This document shows, piece by piece, positions 16,129 through 25,209 of a stretch of 64,000 nucleotides of DNA (positions are counted from its first letter, which is position 1; every line of letters begins with the position of its first letter). The translations under genes were made by a program, and so were the position numbers. The notes under the pieces are model-generated. The model did not search any database, was not told the DNA's origin, and was given only the letters and a program-made list of their open reading frames with translations. This stretch comes from Chloroflexota bacterium (lineage in GTDB: Bacteria > Chloroflexota > UBA11872): contig JAJEDE010000025.1 of assembly GCA_022821645.1 (NCBI GenBank), positions 248,001-312,000 of the forward strand, read 5' to 3'.

Positions 16129-18432
16129 ATGACGGCCGACCCCGAGCCGGCGCTGGCGCGTAAAGCGCGACGCTTGCTGGAGGCCGAGGCGGCGGCCGGG
16201 TTCGACGACTCGTCAACGACTGGCGGGCTGTCGCGCTGGGTTGCCGGTCAGGGCGACGGCGTTGGTTCGCTGGCCCGTCTGTCGCAGTACTCCCGGCTGC
16301 GCCCGCGCACGCGCGAAGATCTGGCGCGCGCCGTGCTCGCCGATCTGGGTGCGCCGGCAGCGCCGCCCGCGCGCGCGCGCGACGTCGGCGCCCCCGTCAC
16401 GGTGCTCCCGGGCGTTGGCCCGACTGCCCAGAAGCGGCTGGCCGCGCTGGACATCCGGACCGTGGGCGATCTGCTCTACCACAGGCCCCGCCGCTATATC
16501 GACCACTCGTCCGTCGTTCCCATCGCCGAGGCCGAGCCGGGACGCGAAGTCACCGTAATCGGCGACGTGGTTGAAATCAGGGCCAGACCGTCGCGGTCCG
16601 GTCGTGTGCGCGTGGTCGAGGCGGCCATTGCCGACGAGACGGGGCAGATCCTGGCCGTCTGGTTCAACCAGGTCTACCTGGCCAAGACCCTGCGCGGGCG
16701 ACGCAACGTGGCCTTTGCGGGCCGGGTGGAATCGGCCGCCTACGACCGCCAGCTCACCAGCCCTGAGTACGAGTTGGACGTACATCGCATGGTGCACGCC
16801 GGACGGCTCGTCCCGGTCTACCCGCTCACGCGCGGACTGTCGCAGCGGCAGTTGCGCCGTTGGATGGCGTTGGCGGTTGACGACTACGCGAACGACGTCC
16901 CGGAATCGCTCAGCGCGGCGCATCGCCGGGCGCACGGTTTGCCGGACATCGCGACGGCTATCCGCAATCTCCACTTTCCTGTTGATGCTGTCGCTCAGGA
17001 GGCCGCCGCGCGCCGCTTGGCCTTCGAGGAGTTGCTCGTCTACCAGCTGGCGATTCTCCGCCGGCGGCAAACCTGGCGTGAGAGCCAACCTGGCCGTCCC
17101 GTCAAAATCCATCGGGATGCGCTGACCGCCTTCGGCGGCCAGTTGCCGTTCAAGCTGACGGACGGACAGCGCGTGGCCGTGGTCGACATTCTTAACGACT
17201 TGCGGCGCGACCGCCCCATGAGCCGGCTGTTGCAGGGCGACGTCGGCTCCGGCAAGACAGTGGTCGCCGCCGGTGCGCTGCACGCCATCGTCGGCGATGG
17301 CTGGCAGGGCGCCATCATGGCCCCCACCGAAGTGCTGGCCGAACAGCACACCGCCACCCTGCGCGATCTCTTGACGCCGCTCGGCGTCCGCGTGGAACTG
17401 GTCACCGGCAGCGTTCCGGCCGGCGAGAAGCGACGCCTGTGGCGCGAGGTGGAGCGTGGCGACGTGCACGTCGTCGTGGGCACGCAGGCCATCATCCAGC
17501 GCAGCGCCAGGTTCGCCCGCCTCAACCTGGCGGTCGTGGACGAGCAGCACCGCTTCGGCGTACAGCAGCGCGGCGAAATTCGCGCCAAGGGCTACAACCC
17601 GCACCTGCTGGCCATGTCCGCAACGCCGATTCCACGCACGCTCGCGCTAACCGTGTACGGCGACCTGGATGTCAGCGTCCTCCGCGAGTTGCCGCGCGGG
17701 CGGCAGCGGATCAAGACGTCGTTCGTGCCAGCCCACCGACGCGGCGACGCCTACGCCTTTATTCGGAAACAGGTGGCCGACGGCCGACAGGCGTTCATCG
17801 TATTCCCGATCATTGAAGAGTCGGACAGCCTCAACGCGCGCGCCGCCACCGCCGAACACAAGCGACTCACGCGCGGAGCCTTTGCGGACCTGGCAGACGA
17901 TGTGGGCCTGCTCCATGGCCGCATGGGGGCGGCGGCCAAGGAACGCGCAATGCGGAGCTTCCGCGACGGCCAGATCAAGATCCTGGTCAGTACGTCGGTG
18001 ATTGAGGTCGGCATTGACGTGCCGAATGCCACGGTGATGCTGATCGAAGGGGCCGAGCGATTTGGTTTGGCGCAGCTTCACCAGCTGCGCGGGCGCGTGG
18101 GCCGCGGCGATCACCCGTCCTACTGCCTGCTGATGAGCGAGACCACGGACGCCACCGAAAACGCTCGGCTGCGCACCCTCCAGACCGTGTACGACGGCTT
18201 TACGCTGGCTGAGCGCGACCTGGAACTGCGCGGCCCTGGCGATGTGATCGGGACGCGGCAAAGCGGCGCGCTGGGTTTTCGCTTCGCGACCGTCACGGAT
18301 CTCGACACGATCCAGTCGGCCCGCAGTGACGCCGAGGCCCTGGTCCGTTCCGACCCGGGGCTGGTCCAATCCGAACACAAACCCCTGGCAGCCGCGGTGG
18401 CTCAACTGTTGGAACGCAACGAGTGGAACTAA
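16129..18432 (+). CDS. recG: ATP-dependent DNA helicase RecG
   Basis: 767-aa branch-migration helicase that rescues stalled forks. It has an ~80-residue N-terminal extension, a wedge/OB domain, Walker A GDVGSGKTVVA near residue 371, a DEQH box in VDEQHRFGVQQRGE near 470, and the C-terminal motif VI region HQLRGRVGRGDH. All helicase motifs are intact, in contrast to the PriA homologue upstream. Confidence 0.96.
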   Translation: MTADPEPALARKARRLLEAEAAAGFDDSSTTGGLSRWVAGQGDGVGSLARLSQYSRLRPRTREDLARAVLADLGAPAAPPARARDVGAPVTVLPGVGPTAQKRLAALDIRTVGDLLYHRPRRYIDHSSVVPIAEAEPGREVTVIGDVVEIRARPSRSGRVRVVEAAIADETGQILAVWFNQVYLAKTLRGRRNVAFAGRVESAAYDRQLTSPEYELDVHRMVHAGRLVPVYPLTRGLSQRQLRRWMALAVDDYANDVPESLSAAHRRAHGLPDIATAIRNLHFPVDAVAQEAAARRLAFEELLVYQLAILRRRQTWRESQPGRPVKIHRDALTAFGGQLPFKLTDGQRVAVVDILNDLRRDRPMSRLLQGDVGSGKTVVAAGALHAIVGDGWQGAIMAPTEVLAEQHTATLRDLLTPLGVRVELVTGSVPAGEKRRLWREVERGDVHVVVGTQAIIQRSARFARLNLAVVDEQHRFGVQQRGEIRAKGYNPHLLAMSATPIPRTLALTVYGDLDVSVLRELPRGRQRIKTSFVPAHRRGDAYAFIRKQVADGRQAFIVFPIIEESDSLNARAATAEHKRLTRGAFADLADDVGLLHGRMGAAAKERAMRSFRDGQIKILVSTSVIEVGIDVPNATVMLIEGAERFGLAQLHQLRGRVGRGDHPSYCLLMSETTDATENARLRTLQTVYDGFTLAERDLELRGPGDVIGTRQSGALGFRFATVTDLDTIQSARSDAEALVRSDPGLVQSEHKPLAAAVAQLLERNEWN

Positions 18433-18439
18433 GGACGCC

Positions 18440-19018
18440 GTGGCGGCGCGCCGGCGCGGGCTGACGATCACCGCCGGCGCCCATCGGGGCCGTCGCTTGC
18501 GCGTGCCGCCGGGCATTCGCCCGACGACCGACCGCGTGCGGGCGGCCCTGTTTGACGCCTTGCAGGGACCGCCGCCGGCGCGTGTGCTCGACCTCTTTGC
18601 CGGTTCCGGCGCACTTGGGATCGAGGCGCTGAGTCGTGGCGCCGACTATGTGTGTTTCATCGAGCGTAGCCGACGCGCGGTGGCCGCTATCCGGCAGAAC
18701 CTGGACATGCTGAACTTGCGGAATCGTGCCGAAGTCGTCACTGGCGACGCCCGCCGCACGGCTCTCGCGCGCGGAGCGCCGTTTGGGCTGGTCTTCGCCG
18801 ATCCGCCGTATGCCGACAATCCCTGGGAGGCGCTGTTCAGCGCGCTGGGAGCCCCGGGTCTGCTCGAGGACGATGCTGTGGTGGTTTCCGAAACCAGCAG
18901 CAGGTCCGGCGCCCCGCCGGCACCGTCGGGCTGGCATTGCTTGAAAGAACGCCGCCACGGCGATACGACGTTTGCCATTTTCGTGCGAGAGCCGCCCTCG
19001 GCCTCGGCGCCGCTATAA
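18440..19018 (+). CDS. rsmD: 16S rRNA guanine(966)-N2 methyltransferase
   Basis: 192-aa RsmD family methylase. Seen: RRLRVPPGIRPTTDRVRAALF (N-terminal signature), the SAM site VLDLFAGSGALGIEALSRGA and the catalytic motif DPPY. GTG 18440 follows a weak AAGGA site and matches the family start; the gap to recG is only seven bases. coaD follows, the common rsmD-coaD pair. Confidence 0.94.
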   Translation: MAARRRGLTITAGAHRGRRLRVPPGIRPTTDRVRAALFDALQGPPPARVLDLFAGSGALGIEALSRGADYVCFIERSRRAVAAIRQNLDMLNLRNRAEVVTGDARRTALARGAPFGLVFADPPYADNPWEALFSALGAPGLLEDDAVVVSETSSRSGAPPAPSGWHCLKERRHGDTTFAIFVREPPSASAPL

Positions 19019-19046
19019 TGCGCGGGGTGTGTCGGAAGGACAGGTC

Positions 19047-19538
19047 GTGCGCGCGCTGTTTCCCGCTACCTTCGACCCGGTCACCAACGGCCACATGGAC
19101 ATCCTGGCCCGTGCCGCTGGCGTGTTCGACTCGGTAGTGGCCGGCGTCTTCCAGAACGACCGCGGCGACACGCTCTTTACGGCGACGGAACGCCTGGCGC
19201 TGCTGGACACCGCGGTTGCACACCTGCCAAACGTCGAAGCGCGCATCTACGCGGGTTTGACAGTAGACTTTGCGCGCAAAGTCGAAGCTGGCGTGTTGGT
19301 TCGCGGTCTCCGCGCCGTGTCAGACTTCGAGTACGAATTCGCACTTTCGGCCATGAACCGACGCTTGCACCCCGACATCGACACGATGTTCTTCCTGTCG
19401 GCGCCGGAGCACGCCTTCGTCAGTTCCTCTCTCATTCGCGAGATTGGGGCACTGGGCCGCTCGGTCGAGCCGTTCGTTCCGTCGAATGTCGCAACCGCCG
19501 TCGGCGATAAATTCGCCGTACCCCATGGGCGGAGGTAG
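19047..19538 (+). CDS. coaD: Phosphopantetheine adenylyltransferase
   Basis: 163-aa nucleotidyltransferase of CoA synthesis. It begins RALFPATFDPVTNGH with the TNGH nucleotide motif, has LVRGLRAVSDFEYE, and ends with the SSSLIRE motif (ISSTxVR equivalent). GTG 19047 is preceded by GGAAGGA at six bases, which decides the start against in-frame GTG 19029. Confidence 0.95.
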   Translation: MRALFPATFDPVTNGHMDILARAAGVFDSVVAGVFQNDRGDTLFTATERLALLDTAVAHLPNVEARIYAGLTVDFARKVEAGVLVRGLRAVSDFEYEFALSAMNRRLHPDIDTMFFLSAPEHAFVSSSLIREIGALGRSVEPFVPSNVATAVGDKFAVPHGRR

Positions 19539-19544
19539 TTCGCC

Positions 19545-20024
19545 ATCGATCTCATAAACCTGATTGAACGCCTGGAGACGCTCCTGCGTCATGCCCAACG
19601 CGTGCCGTTGACTCACAAGGTCATGGTCGATGAGCGCGCCATGCTCACGGTCGTGGATGAAATGCGAATACGGATCCCCGAGGAGATCCGGGAAGCCCGT
19701 CGCGTGATGCGGCAGCGCGATCAGATTCCACAGGCAGCCCAGATGGAAGCCGAACGCATCGTGCAAGAGGCCCGCGAGCAAGCCGAACAGATGATCCGCG
19801 ACGAGGAAATCGTCAAGCAGGCCGAGGCGCATGCTCTGAACCTGGTGCAGGAAGCCGAGGAGCGACTGGACGCCTCGCGCGAAGAAATGGACGTCTACGC
19901 GCTGACCATGCTGCGCGACCTGGAGGGTCGACTTGAGTCCCACCTCACCAGCATCCGTCGTGGCGTTGCCGCGCTTGACCCGAGCGAAGTCGAACCAGTT
20001 GAGTTTGACGAGGAATCCGCCTGA
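19545..20024 (+). CDS. Conserved coiled-coil protein, probable ATC start
   Basis: 159-aa protein rich in Glu, Arg, Ala and Gln, predicted to form a long coiled coil (about residues 35-125), with no membrane segment. The region after coaD in Chloroflexota often carries such a protein; its function is unknown, with a vague resemblance to DivIVA or ATP-synthase b stalks. No ATG/GTG/TTG precedes residue 20 in frame, yet the upstream codons read IDLINLIERLETLL, which looks coding, and a GGAGG sits nine bases before an ATC at 19545. Initiation at this ATC is therefore inferred; GTG 19602 is the conventional fallback. Confidence 0.7.
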   Translation: MDLINLIERLETLLRHAQRVPLTHKVMVDERAMLTVVDEMRIRIPEEIREARRVMRQRDQIPQAAQMEAERIVQEAREQAEQMIRDEEIVKQAEAHALNLVQEAEERLDASREEMDVYALTMLRDLEGRLESHLTSIRRGVAALDPSEVEPVEFDEESA

Positions 20025-20064
20025 CGCGAGGTAGCCGCTCGCGGGCGTGACCCGAGGGTCGCCA

Positions 20065-20586
20065 GTGGCCGACTACATTTTCAACGTGGCGCGCTTGCTC
20101 GCGCAGACCTCAGGCCAGCGTCGGTCTGTGGACGTCAATGCGCCGCCGGAAGCCATGGACGTGCCGGAACTCGTCGGCTCCCTGTGGGGTACGGCGCAAT
20201 TTACCCGGCTGTCCGACGCTGTTCTCGTCACCGGGCGGATGCGGGGGCTGGCGCGCGTTCCCTGTGCCCGTTGCACCGATGACGTTGAGTTTGAGTTGGT
20301 CTTCGATCTCAATGACCAGTTCGTTCCGCGCACCGACCCCGTGCGCGGCGGCACGCTGGATCCGGGCGACCGCTGGCTGCTGGATCCGGGCCACAACCTG
20401 GACCTGTGCGACGTCCTGGCCGAAGGTGCGATAAGCGCCTTGCCCCCACGCGTCGTATGTCCCGGCCAGTGCAAGGAGATCTGGGACGACCAGTCGCCGG
20501 CTGATCGGCCGCTCGATCCACGCTTGGCGCCCCTGGAACGACTCCGCCGTGAAATGCTCTACGAAGACGGTGAATCTCATGGATAA
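20065..20586 (+). CDS. DUF177 (YceD-like) protein
   Basis: 173-aa DUF177 protein. It has the family Cys pair (PCARCTDDVEFEL), the acidic central part and the C-terminal Cys region (CPGQCKEIW), then PLDPRLAPLERL. YceD/DUF177 proteins are widely linked to rpmF and, in plants and bacteria, to 23S rRNA accumulation. GTG 20065 has GAGGG about eight bases upstream; GTG 20047 is an in-frame alternative. rpmF follows ten bases later. Confidence 0.88.
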   Translation: MADYIFNVARLLAQTSGQRRSVDVNAPPEAMDVPELVGSLWGTAQFTRLSDAVLVTGRMRGLARVPCARCTDDVEFELVFDLNDQFVPRTDPVRGGTLDPGDRWLLDPGHNLDLCDVLAEGAISALPPRVVCPGQCKEIWDDQSPADRPLDPRLAPLERLRREMLYEDGESHG

Positions 20587-20595
20587 TGGCGGCCT

Positions 20596-20796
20596 ATGAC
20601 TCCTCTACCAAAACGGCGGCTTACCCGTTCGCGATCACGCGCCCGTCGCCATTCGGCGCGCGCGCGCCGACCGAATCTCGGGCGCTGTCCAACCTGCCAT
20701 CGGCTCGTAGTCAGCCACCAGGTGTGTCCCCTGTGCGGGAACTACCGAGGCAATCTGGTCATCGAGCCTTCCGACCACGCAGTCAAGTACCGCTAG
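20596..20796 (+). CDS. rpmF: 50S ribosomal protein bL32
   Basis: 66-aa bL32 with a basic N-terminal arm and zinc ligands CPTC and CPLC. The usual next genes plsX and fabH are not here; fabD follows at a 24-nt gap. Confidence 0.93.
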   Translation: MTPLPKRRLTRSRSRARRHSARARRPNLGRCPTCHRLVVSHQVCPLCGNYRGNLVIEPSDHAVKYR

Positions 20797-20820
20797 TCGG
20801 GGAAGCCCGTCCCAATCACC

Positions 20821-21819
20821 ATGGCCCCTGAACAGGCCCGGGTTGCCTTTGTCTTTCCGGGTCAGGGTTCCCAGGCGCCCGGCATGGGCCGAGCCCTGCG
20901 CAGGACGTCGGCCGCGGCCCGAAGCGCCTGGCAGGCGGCCGACGCCAGTTACGGCACGTCGCTTAGTCGCCTGACCCGGGACGCCAGCGACGACGACCTG
21001 CGTCCCACGGATGTTCAGCAGCCGGCCATCGTGGCCGCGTCGGTGGCCGCCTTCGCCGCCTTCAACGAAGTGCTCGGCGTAGACGGCGCCACGCTGGGCA
21101 ACGGCGGGTATCCCGTGAACGTCGTTGCGCTCGCCGGTCATAGCGTGGGGCTGGTGTCCGCCGTGGTGGCCGCCGGCTGCACGCCGATTGGCGAAGCCGT
21201 CGCGCTCGTGCGCGACCGTGGTCGGTTCATGGCGGCGGCGGCTTTCGAGAAACCCGGCCGTATGGCGGCGGTCCTGGGCTTGGACCTGGATGCCGTGGAG
21301 GACCTGACCGAGGCAGTCCGAGCCGAGATTCCCGGAAGCTACCTGGCGGTGGCCAACGTAAATGCACCGGGACAGGTGGTGGTGGCGGGCGACTTGGCCG
21401 CCATCGACCGCATCGTCAGCCGAGGCCGCAAGGCCGGGGCGCGGCGCGTGATACCGCTCAATGTCGTCGGCGCCTTCCACTCGGTGGCCATGCTGCCGGC
21501 GCAGGCAGCCATGCGCGATCGGTTGCTGGCCGTAGGCATCGCCCCCCCGGCCGTGCCCGTGATCAGTAATATCGACGCTGGTCAACTCATCGACCCGTCC
21601 GCTATTCGGGCTGAGCTGGCGAATCACATCGCGGCGCCCGTCCGCTGGTTGGATGGCATTCGTGCAATCGAGGCCCTGGGCGTGCGACACATCGTGGAGT
21701 TTGGACACGGTTCGGTCCTTACCGGCATGCTTCGGCGCACGGTGAACGGTATTGCCCTGCATAACGTGAGTGATTTGGACTCGGCCTGTGCAACGGCCGC
21801 TGCGCTGACCCGTGAGTAG
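20821..21819 (+). CDS. fabD: Malonyl-CoA:ACP transacylase
   Basis: 332-aa enzyme that loads malonyl groups onto ACP. VFPGQGSQAPGMG opens the protein, the nucleophile elbow GHSVG is at about residues 105-109, and the later His is in VGAFHSVAM. The length is slightly above the usual 310. The stop overlaps the fabG GTG, indicating coupling in a rpmF-fabD-fabG-accC run. Confidence 0.95.
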   Translation: MAPEQARVAFVFPGQGSQAPGMGRALRRTSAAARSAWQAADASYGTSLSRLTRDASDDDLRPTDVQQPAIVAASVAAFAAFNEVLGVDGATLGNGGYPVNVVALAGHSVGLVSAVVAAGCTPIGEAVALVRDRGRFMAAAAFEKPGRMAAVLGLDLDAVEDLTEAVRAEIPGSYLAVANVNAPGQVVVAGDLAAIDRIVSRGRKAGARRVIPLNVVGAFHSVAMLPAQAAMRDRLLAVGIAPPAVPVISNIDAGQLIDPSAIRAELANHIAAPVRWLDGIRAIEALGVRHIVEFGHGSVLTGMLRRTVNGIALHNVSDLDSACATAAALTRE

Positions 21820-22570
21820 CTGCGGGCGGCTGACAGGCGCGCGCACGCTCGTCACGGGCGCCTCGGGCGCGCTGGGCCGCGCGTTCGCTCGTCGGCTCGC
21901 AGCCGAAGGCGCCGACCTCGTGCTGCATTACAACTCGAACGCCAGGCAGGCTGACGAGCTCGCCTCCGAGATTCGCTCGAACGGCGGCAGCGCCGTGGTC
22001 ATCGGCGCTGATCTGTCCACAGTCAATGGCGCCGAGATGATCGTTGACCAGGCCCAGGAAGCTCTGGGCGGCCTGGATGTGCTCGTCAACAATGCCGGCA
22101 CCACCCGCGACAACCTGCTGATGCGTATGTCCGACGAGCAGTGGGACACGGTGATGAACACCAACCTCCGCTCGGCCTTCGTCTGCTCGCGCCGCGCGGT
22201 TCGCGGCATGATCCGGCAGCGCAGCGGTCGCATCATCAACATCGCGTCGGTCGTCGGACTTCGTGGCAACGCCGGTCAGGCGAATTACGCCGCCGCCAAG
22301 GCCGGCCTCATCGGTTTCACGCGGGCGCTGGCTCAGGAAGTCGGGAGCCGCGGGATCACGGTTAACGCCGTGGCGCCGGGCTTCGTCGTCTCGCCGCTCA
22401 CCGACGTCATCCCTGACCAGCTGCGCGACAAAGCGCTGAACGCCATCCCGCTGGGTCGTTTTGCCGACCCGGATGACATCGCCGGCGCGGTGGCTTTCCT
22501 TGCCTCAGATGACGGCGCCTACGTCACCGGTCACGTGCTGACGGTCGACGGCGGCCTTGCCATGGGCTGA
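21812..22570 (+). CDS. fabG: 3-oxoacyl-ACP reductase
   Basis: 252-aa short-chain dehydrogenase. TGASGALG is the NADP-binding glycine motif, NNAG is present, and the catalytic Ser, Tyr and Lys lie in INIASVVGLRGNAGQANYAAAK (Tyr and Lys at about 159 and 163). Context between fabD and accC supports the FabG role in fatty acid elongation over a general SDR. GTG start, overlapping fabD by eight bases. Confidence 0.94.
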   Translation: MSSCGRLTGARTLVTGASGALGRAFARRLAAEGADLVLHYNSNARQADELASEIRSNGGSAVVIGADLSTVNGAEMIVDQAQEALGGLDVLVNNAGTTRDNLLMRMSDEQWDTVMNTNLRSAFVCSRRAVRGMIRQRSGRIINIASVVGLRGNAGQANYAAAKAGLIGFTRALAQEVGSRGITVNAVAPGFVVSPLTDVIPDQLRDKALNAIPLGRFADPDDIAGAVAFLASDDGAYVTGHVLTVDGGLAMG

Positions 22571-22573
22571 CCC

Positions 22574-23932
22574 GTGTTCGACAAGGTGCTCGTCGCCAAC
22601 CGGGGCGAGATGGCCGTGCGCATCATCCGGGCCTGCCGCGACATGGGCGTGCGTACCGTCGCGATCTACTCCGAAGCCGACGCGGACGGCCTTCCCGTCC
22701 AGTTGGCCGACGAGGCCGTCTGCATCGGCCCTGCGCCCGTCGCGGCCAGTTATCTCAATGTGCCGCACATCATCGCCGCTGGCCTCAATACAGGCTGCGA
22801 CGCCGTGCATCCCGGCGCCGGCTTCCTGGCTGAGAACGCCTACTTCGCCGAAGCCTGCGAGCGCTACCGCATCACCTTCATCGGCCCCACGCCCGACAAC
22901 ATGCGCATGATGGGCGAGAAAACTCGCGCCCGTGAAGCCGCGCTGGCGGCCGGCCTGCCGGTGATTCCCGGCTCCGACGGCCCGGTGGCCGACGTCAACG
23001 AAGCCAAGTCAATCGCCCGCGAAATCGGCTTCCCGGTCATGCTCAAGGCGGCTGGCGGCGGTGGCGGGCGCGGTATCCGCAGGGTCGGCGACGTCGACGA
23101 CCTTGTCACCCTGTTTCCGCTGGCCCAGGCCGAGGCCCGCAGCTCCTTCGGCAACGCCGACCTCTACGTCGAGAAACAGATCGAACACTCGCGCCACGTC
23201 GAAGTGCAGATAATCGGCGATGGATCCACCGTGCTTCAGCTCGGCCACCGCGAATGCTCCATCCAGCGCCGCTTCCAAAAGCTCATCGAGGAAGCGCCCG
23301 CCCCGAGCCTGAGCGGCCGCCAGGGTGACCGTGTCGCACGTGCCGCCGTCCGGCTTGCCGAGTCCATCGACTACCGCGGCGCCGGTACCGTCGAATTCCT
23401 GCTCGACGACCAGAATCGCTTCTACTTCATCGAGACCAATACCCGCATCCAGGTCGAGCATCCCGCCACCGAGGAAGTCACCGGCATCGACATCGTCCGC
23501 GCCCAGCTCCAAATCGCGGCCGGAGAAACCACCGGCCTGCGTCAGCGCGACGTGCGGTTGACCGGCCACGCCATCGAATACCGTCTCCTCGCCGAGGATC
23601 CGGAGCGCGACTTCCGTCCCGACGCCGGGACCGTTACCGACCTGCGGTTGCCCGGCGGCCCCGGCGTGCGCCTGGATACCCACCTCTACGCTGGCTGCGA
23701 GGTCCCGCCCTTCTACGACTCCCTGCTGGCCAAGCTCATCGTCTACGGCGACACCCGCGACGAAGCCATCAAGCGCTCCCGCCGCGCCCTGGCCGAAACC
23801 CGCATCGAAGGTCCCGCCACCAACCTGGACCTGCACCGCGCCATCCTCCAGGACCAGCGCTTCGTCTCTGCCGACTACGACTTGGGCTACGTCGCGGGCG
23901 CGCCCGTCCCGCTTGCGGAATCCGTCGGCTAG
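22574..23932 (+). CDS. accC: Acetyl-CoA carboxylase, biotin carboxylase subunit
   Basis: 452-aa ATP-grasp enzyme that carboxylates biotin on BCCP. FDKVLVANRGEMAVRIIRA, the glycine-rich loop KAAGGGGGRGIR, RDCSIQRR-like block HRECSIQRRFQKLIEEAP and FIETNTRIQVEHPATE are all intact. The carrier protein gene (accB) is 21 kb away at 44.9 kb. GTG start three bases after fabG. Confidence 0.96.
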   Translation: MFDKVLVANRGEMAVRIIRACRDMGVRTVAIYSEADADGLPVQLADEAVCIGPAPVAASYLNVPHIIAAGLNTGCDAVHPGAGFLAENAYFAEACERYRITFIGPTPDNMRMMGEKTRAREAALAAGLPVIPGSDGPVADVNEAKSIAREIGFPVMLKAAGGGGGRGIRRVGDVDDLVTLFPLAQAEARSSFGNADLYVEKQIEHSRHVEVQIIGDGSTVLQLGHRECSIQRRFQKLIEEAPAPSLSGRQGDRVARAAVRLAESIDYRGAGTVEFLLDDQNRFYFIETNTRIQVEHPATEEVTGIDIVRAQLQIAAGETTGLRQRDVRLTGHAIEYRLLAEDPERDFRPDAGTVTDLRLPGGPGVRLDTHLYAGCEVPPFYDSLLAKLIVYGDTRDEAIKRSRRALAETRIEGPATNLDLHRAILQDQRFVSADYDLGYVAGAPVPLAESVG

Positions 23933-23936
23933 GCCT

Positions 23937-24380
23937 GTGGCCGCGCGACGGCGACGGCGTGGCCGGCGGCTGGCGCGCGAAACCGCCATGCGATTGATCT
24001 ACGAAGCCGACATGGCCCATCGCCTGCCGCTTGAACTCCTGGACATCCGCGAGCGCGAGTTTCGCCTCGACGACGACACCGCCGCCTACGCCCGCACGCT
24101 GGTTGAGGCTGTCAGCGACAATCGAGACGACCTCGACGCCACCATCGGTCTGCTCACCCCGGCCTGGCCCGTCGACCAGATGGCCCGCCTGGACGTTGCC
24201 ATCATGCGCATCGCCCTCGCCGAAATCGACGCCGGCGACACCCCCGTGGCCGTCGCCATCAACGAAGCGGTCGAGCTGTCAAAGCGCTATTGCGCCCAGG
24301 GCGCCGCACCAATGATCAACGGGGCGCTAGGATCGTACGTGCGACAGGGCGCGCCCGCCGCGTCCGACCCGCGAGGCTGA
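23937..24380 (+). CDS. nusB: Transcription antitermination protein NusB
   Basis: 147-aa all-helical RNA-binding protein. It has an Arg-rich N-terminus, RETAMRLIYEADMA, then VDQMARLDVAIMRIALAEI and VAINEAVELSKRYC, the NusB signature. GTG 23937 lies four bases after accC; an earlier in-frame start would overlap accC. Acts with NusA/E/G on rRNA transcription. Confidence 0.93.
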   Translation: MAARRRRRGRRLARETAMRLIYEADMAHRLPLELLDIREREFRLDDDTAAYARTLVEAVSDNRDDLDATIGLLTPAWPVDQMARLDVAIMRIALAEIDAGDTPVAVAINEAVELSKRYCAQGAAPMINGALGSYVRQGAPAASDPRG

Positions 24381-24384
24381 CTGT

Positions 24385-25209
24385 ATGGCTGAAGCCGACC
24401 AGGCGCTACCCGACCCGACGCAATCCCAGGAAGAACTGGGCGGCGTCATGTCGCTGCGCGAGCACCTGGACGAGCTGCGCAAGCGGCTCACCGTGGCGAT
24501 TCTGGCGATCATCCTCGCCAGCTTCGTGGTCTGGCCGTTCAAGGACTTCGTCTTCTACTTCGTCCAGCTGCCGCTGCCCCGCGGCGCCGTCCTGCAGCAA
24601 ATCGCCGTAACCGAGACGCTCTTCACCTTCGTCAAGATTTCGTTCATCGTCGGCTTTGGCCTGGCCAGCCCCATCGTTGCCTACGAAGTCCTCGCCTTCG
24701 TCGCGCCCGGCCTCTACCCCCACGAGCGCCGCTGGCTTTTCATGAGCATTCCGGCCATCGCCCTGGCCTTCCTGGCCGGTGTGGCCTTCGCCTGGTTCAT
24801 TGTGTTGCGCTTCACGGTCGGCTTCCTGGCCGGATTCGCCCCCGCCACCATCAGCACCGAGTTCACCGTCGACGGCTGGGTCTCGTTCGTCCTACGCATC
24901 CTGCTGGCCGTCGGCCTGGCCTTCGAAACCCCGTTCATCATCTTTGCCCTGGCCAAGATCGGCATCGTCACCGCCGACAGCCTTGCCCAACAGCGCCGCT
25001 ACGCCATCGTCGCCATCGCCGTCATTTCGGCCATCATCACGCCAACGCCCGACCCGTTCACCCAGGCGTCCGTTGGAATTCCGCTCTACGCCCTCTACGA
25101 GGTCGGCGTCGTCCTGGCGCGTGTAGCCGCGCCTGCTGACCGGCCCGACGACGAGACGGAACCGGAACCCAACCCCGAAGACGACGGCTCGGTTCCCACC
25201 ACCGCCTAG
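24385..25209 (+). CDS. tatC: Sec-independent protein translocase TatC
   Basis: 274-aa inner-membrane protein with six hydrophobic helices. The N-terminal LREHLDELRKRL signature that recognises twin-arginine signals is intact, and an acidic tail follows helix six. tatA is not in the window. The solute-binding pseudogene at 32.5-33.2 kb carries a twin-arginine-like signal. The 3' end overlaps the convergent pseudouridine synthase by four bases. Confidence 0.95.
   Translation: MAEADQALPDPTQSQEELGGVMSLREHLDELRKRLTVAILAIILASFVVWPFKDFVFYFVQLPLPRGAVLQQIAVTETLFTFVKISFIVGFGLASPIVAYEVLAFVAPGLYPHERRWLFMSIPAIALAFLAGVAFAWFIVLRFTVGFLAGFAPATISTEFTVDGWVSFVLRILLAVGLAFETPFIIFALAKIGIVTADSLAQQRRYAIVAIAVISAIITPTPDPFTQASVGIPLYALYEVGVVLARVAAPADRPDDETEPEPNPEDDGSVPTTA

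Noticed and set aside
19014-19019. Perfect TATAAT just upstream of coaD
   Set aside because: No -35-like hexamer at 15-19 bases upstream (only TTGCCA 36 bases away), and it lies at the rsmD stop in a tight gene run, so it may be chance.
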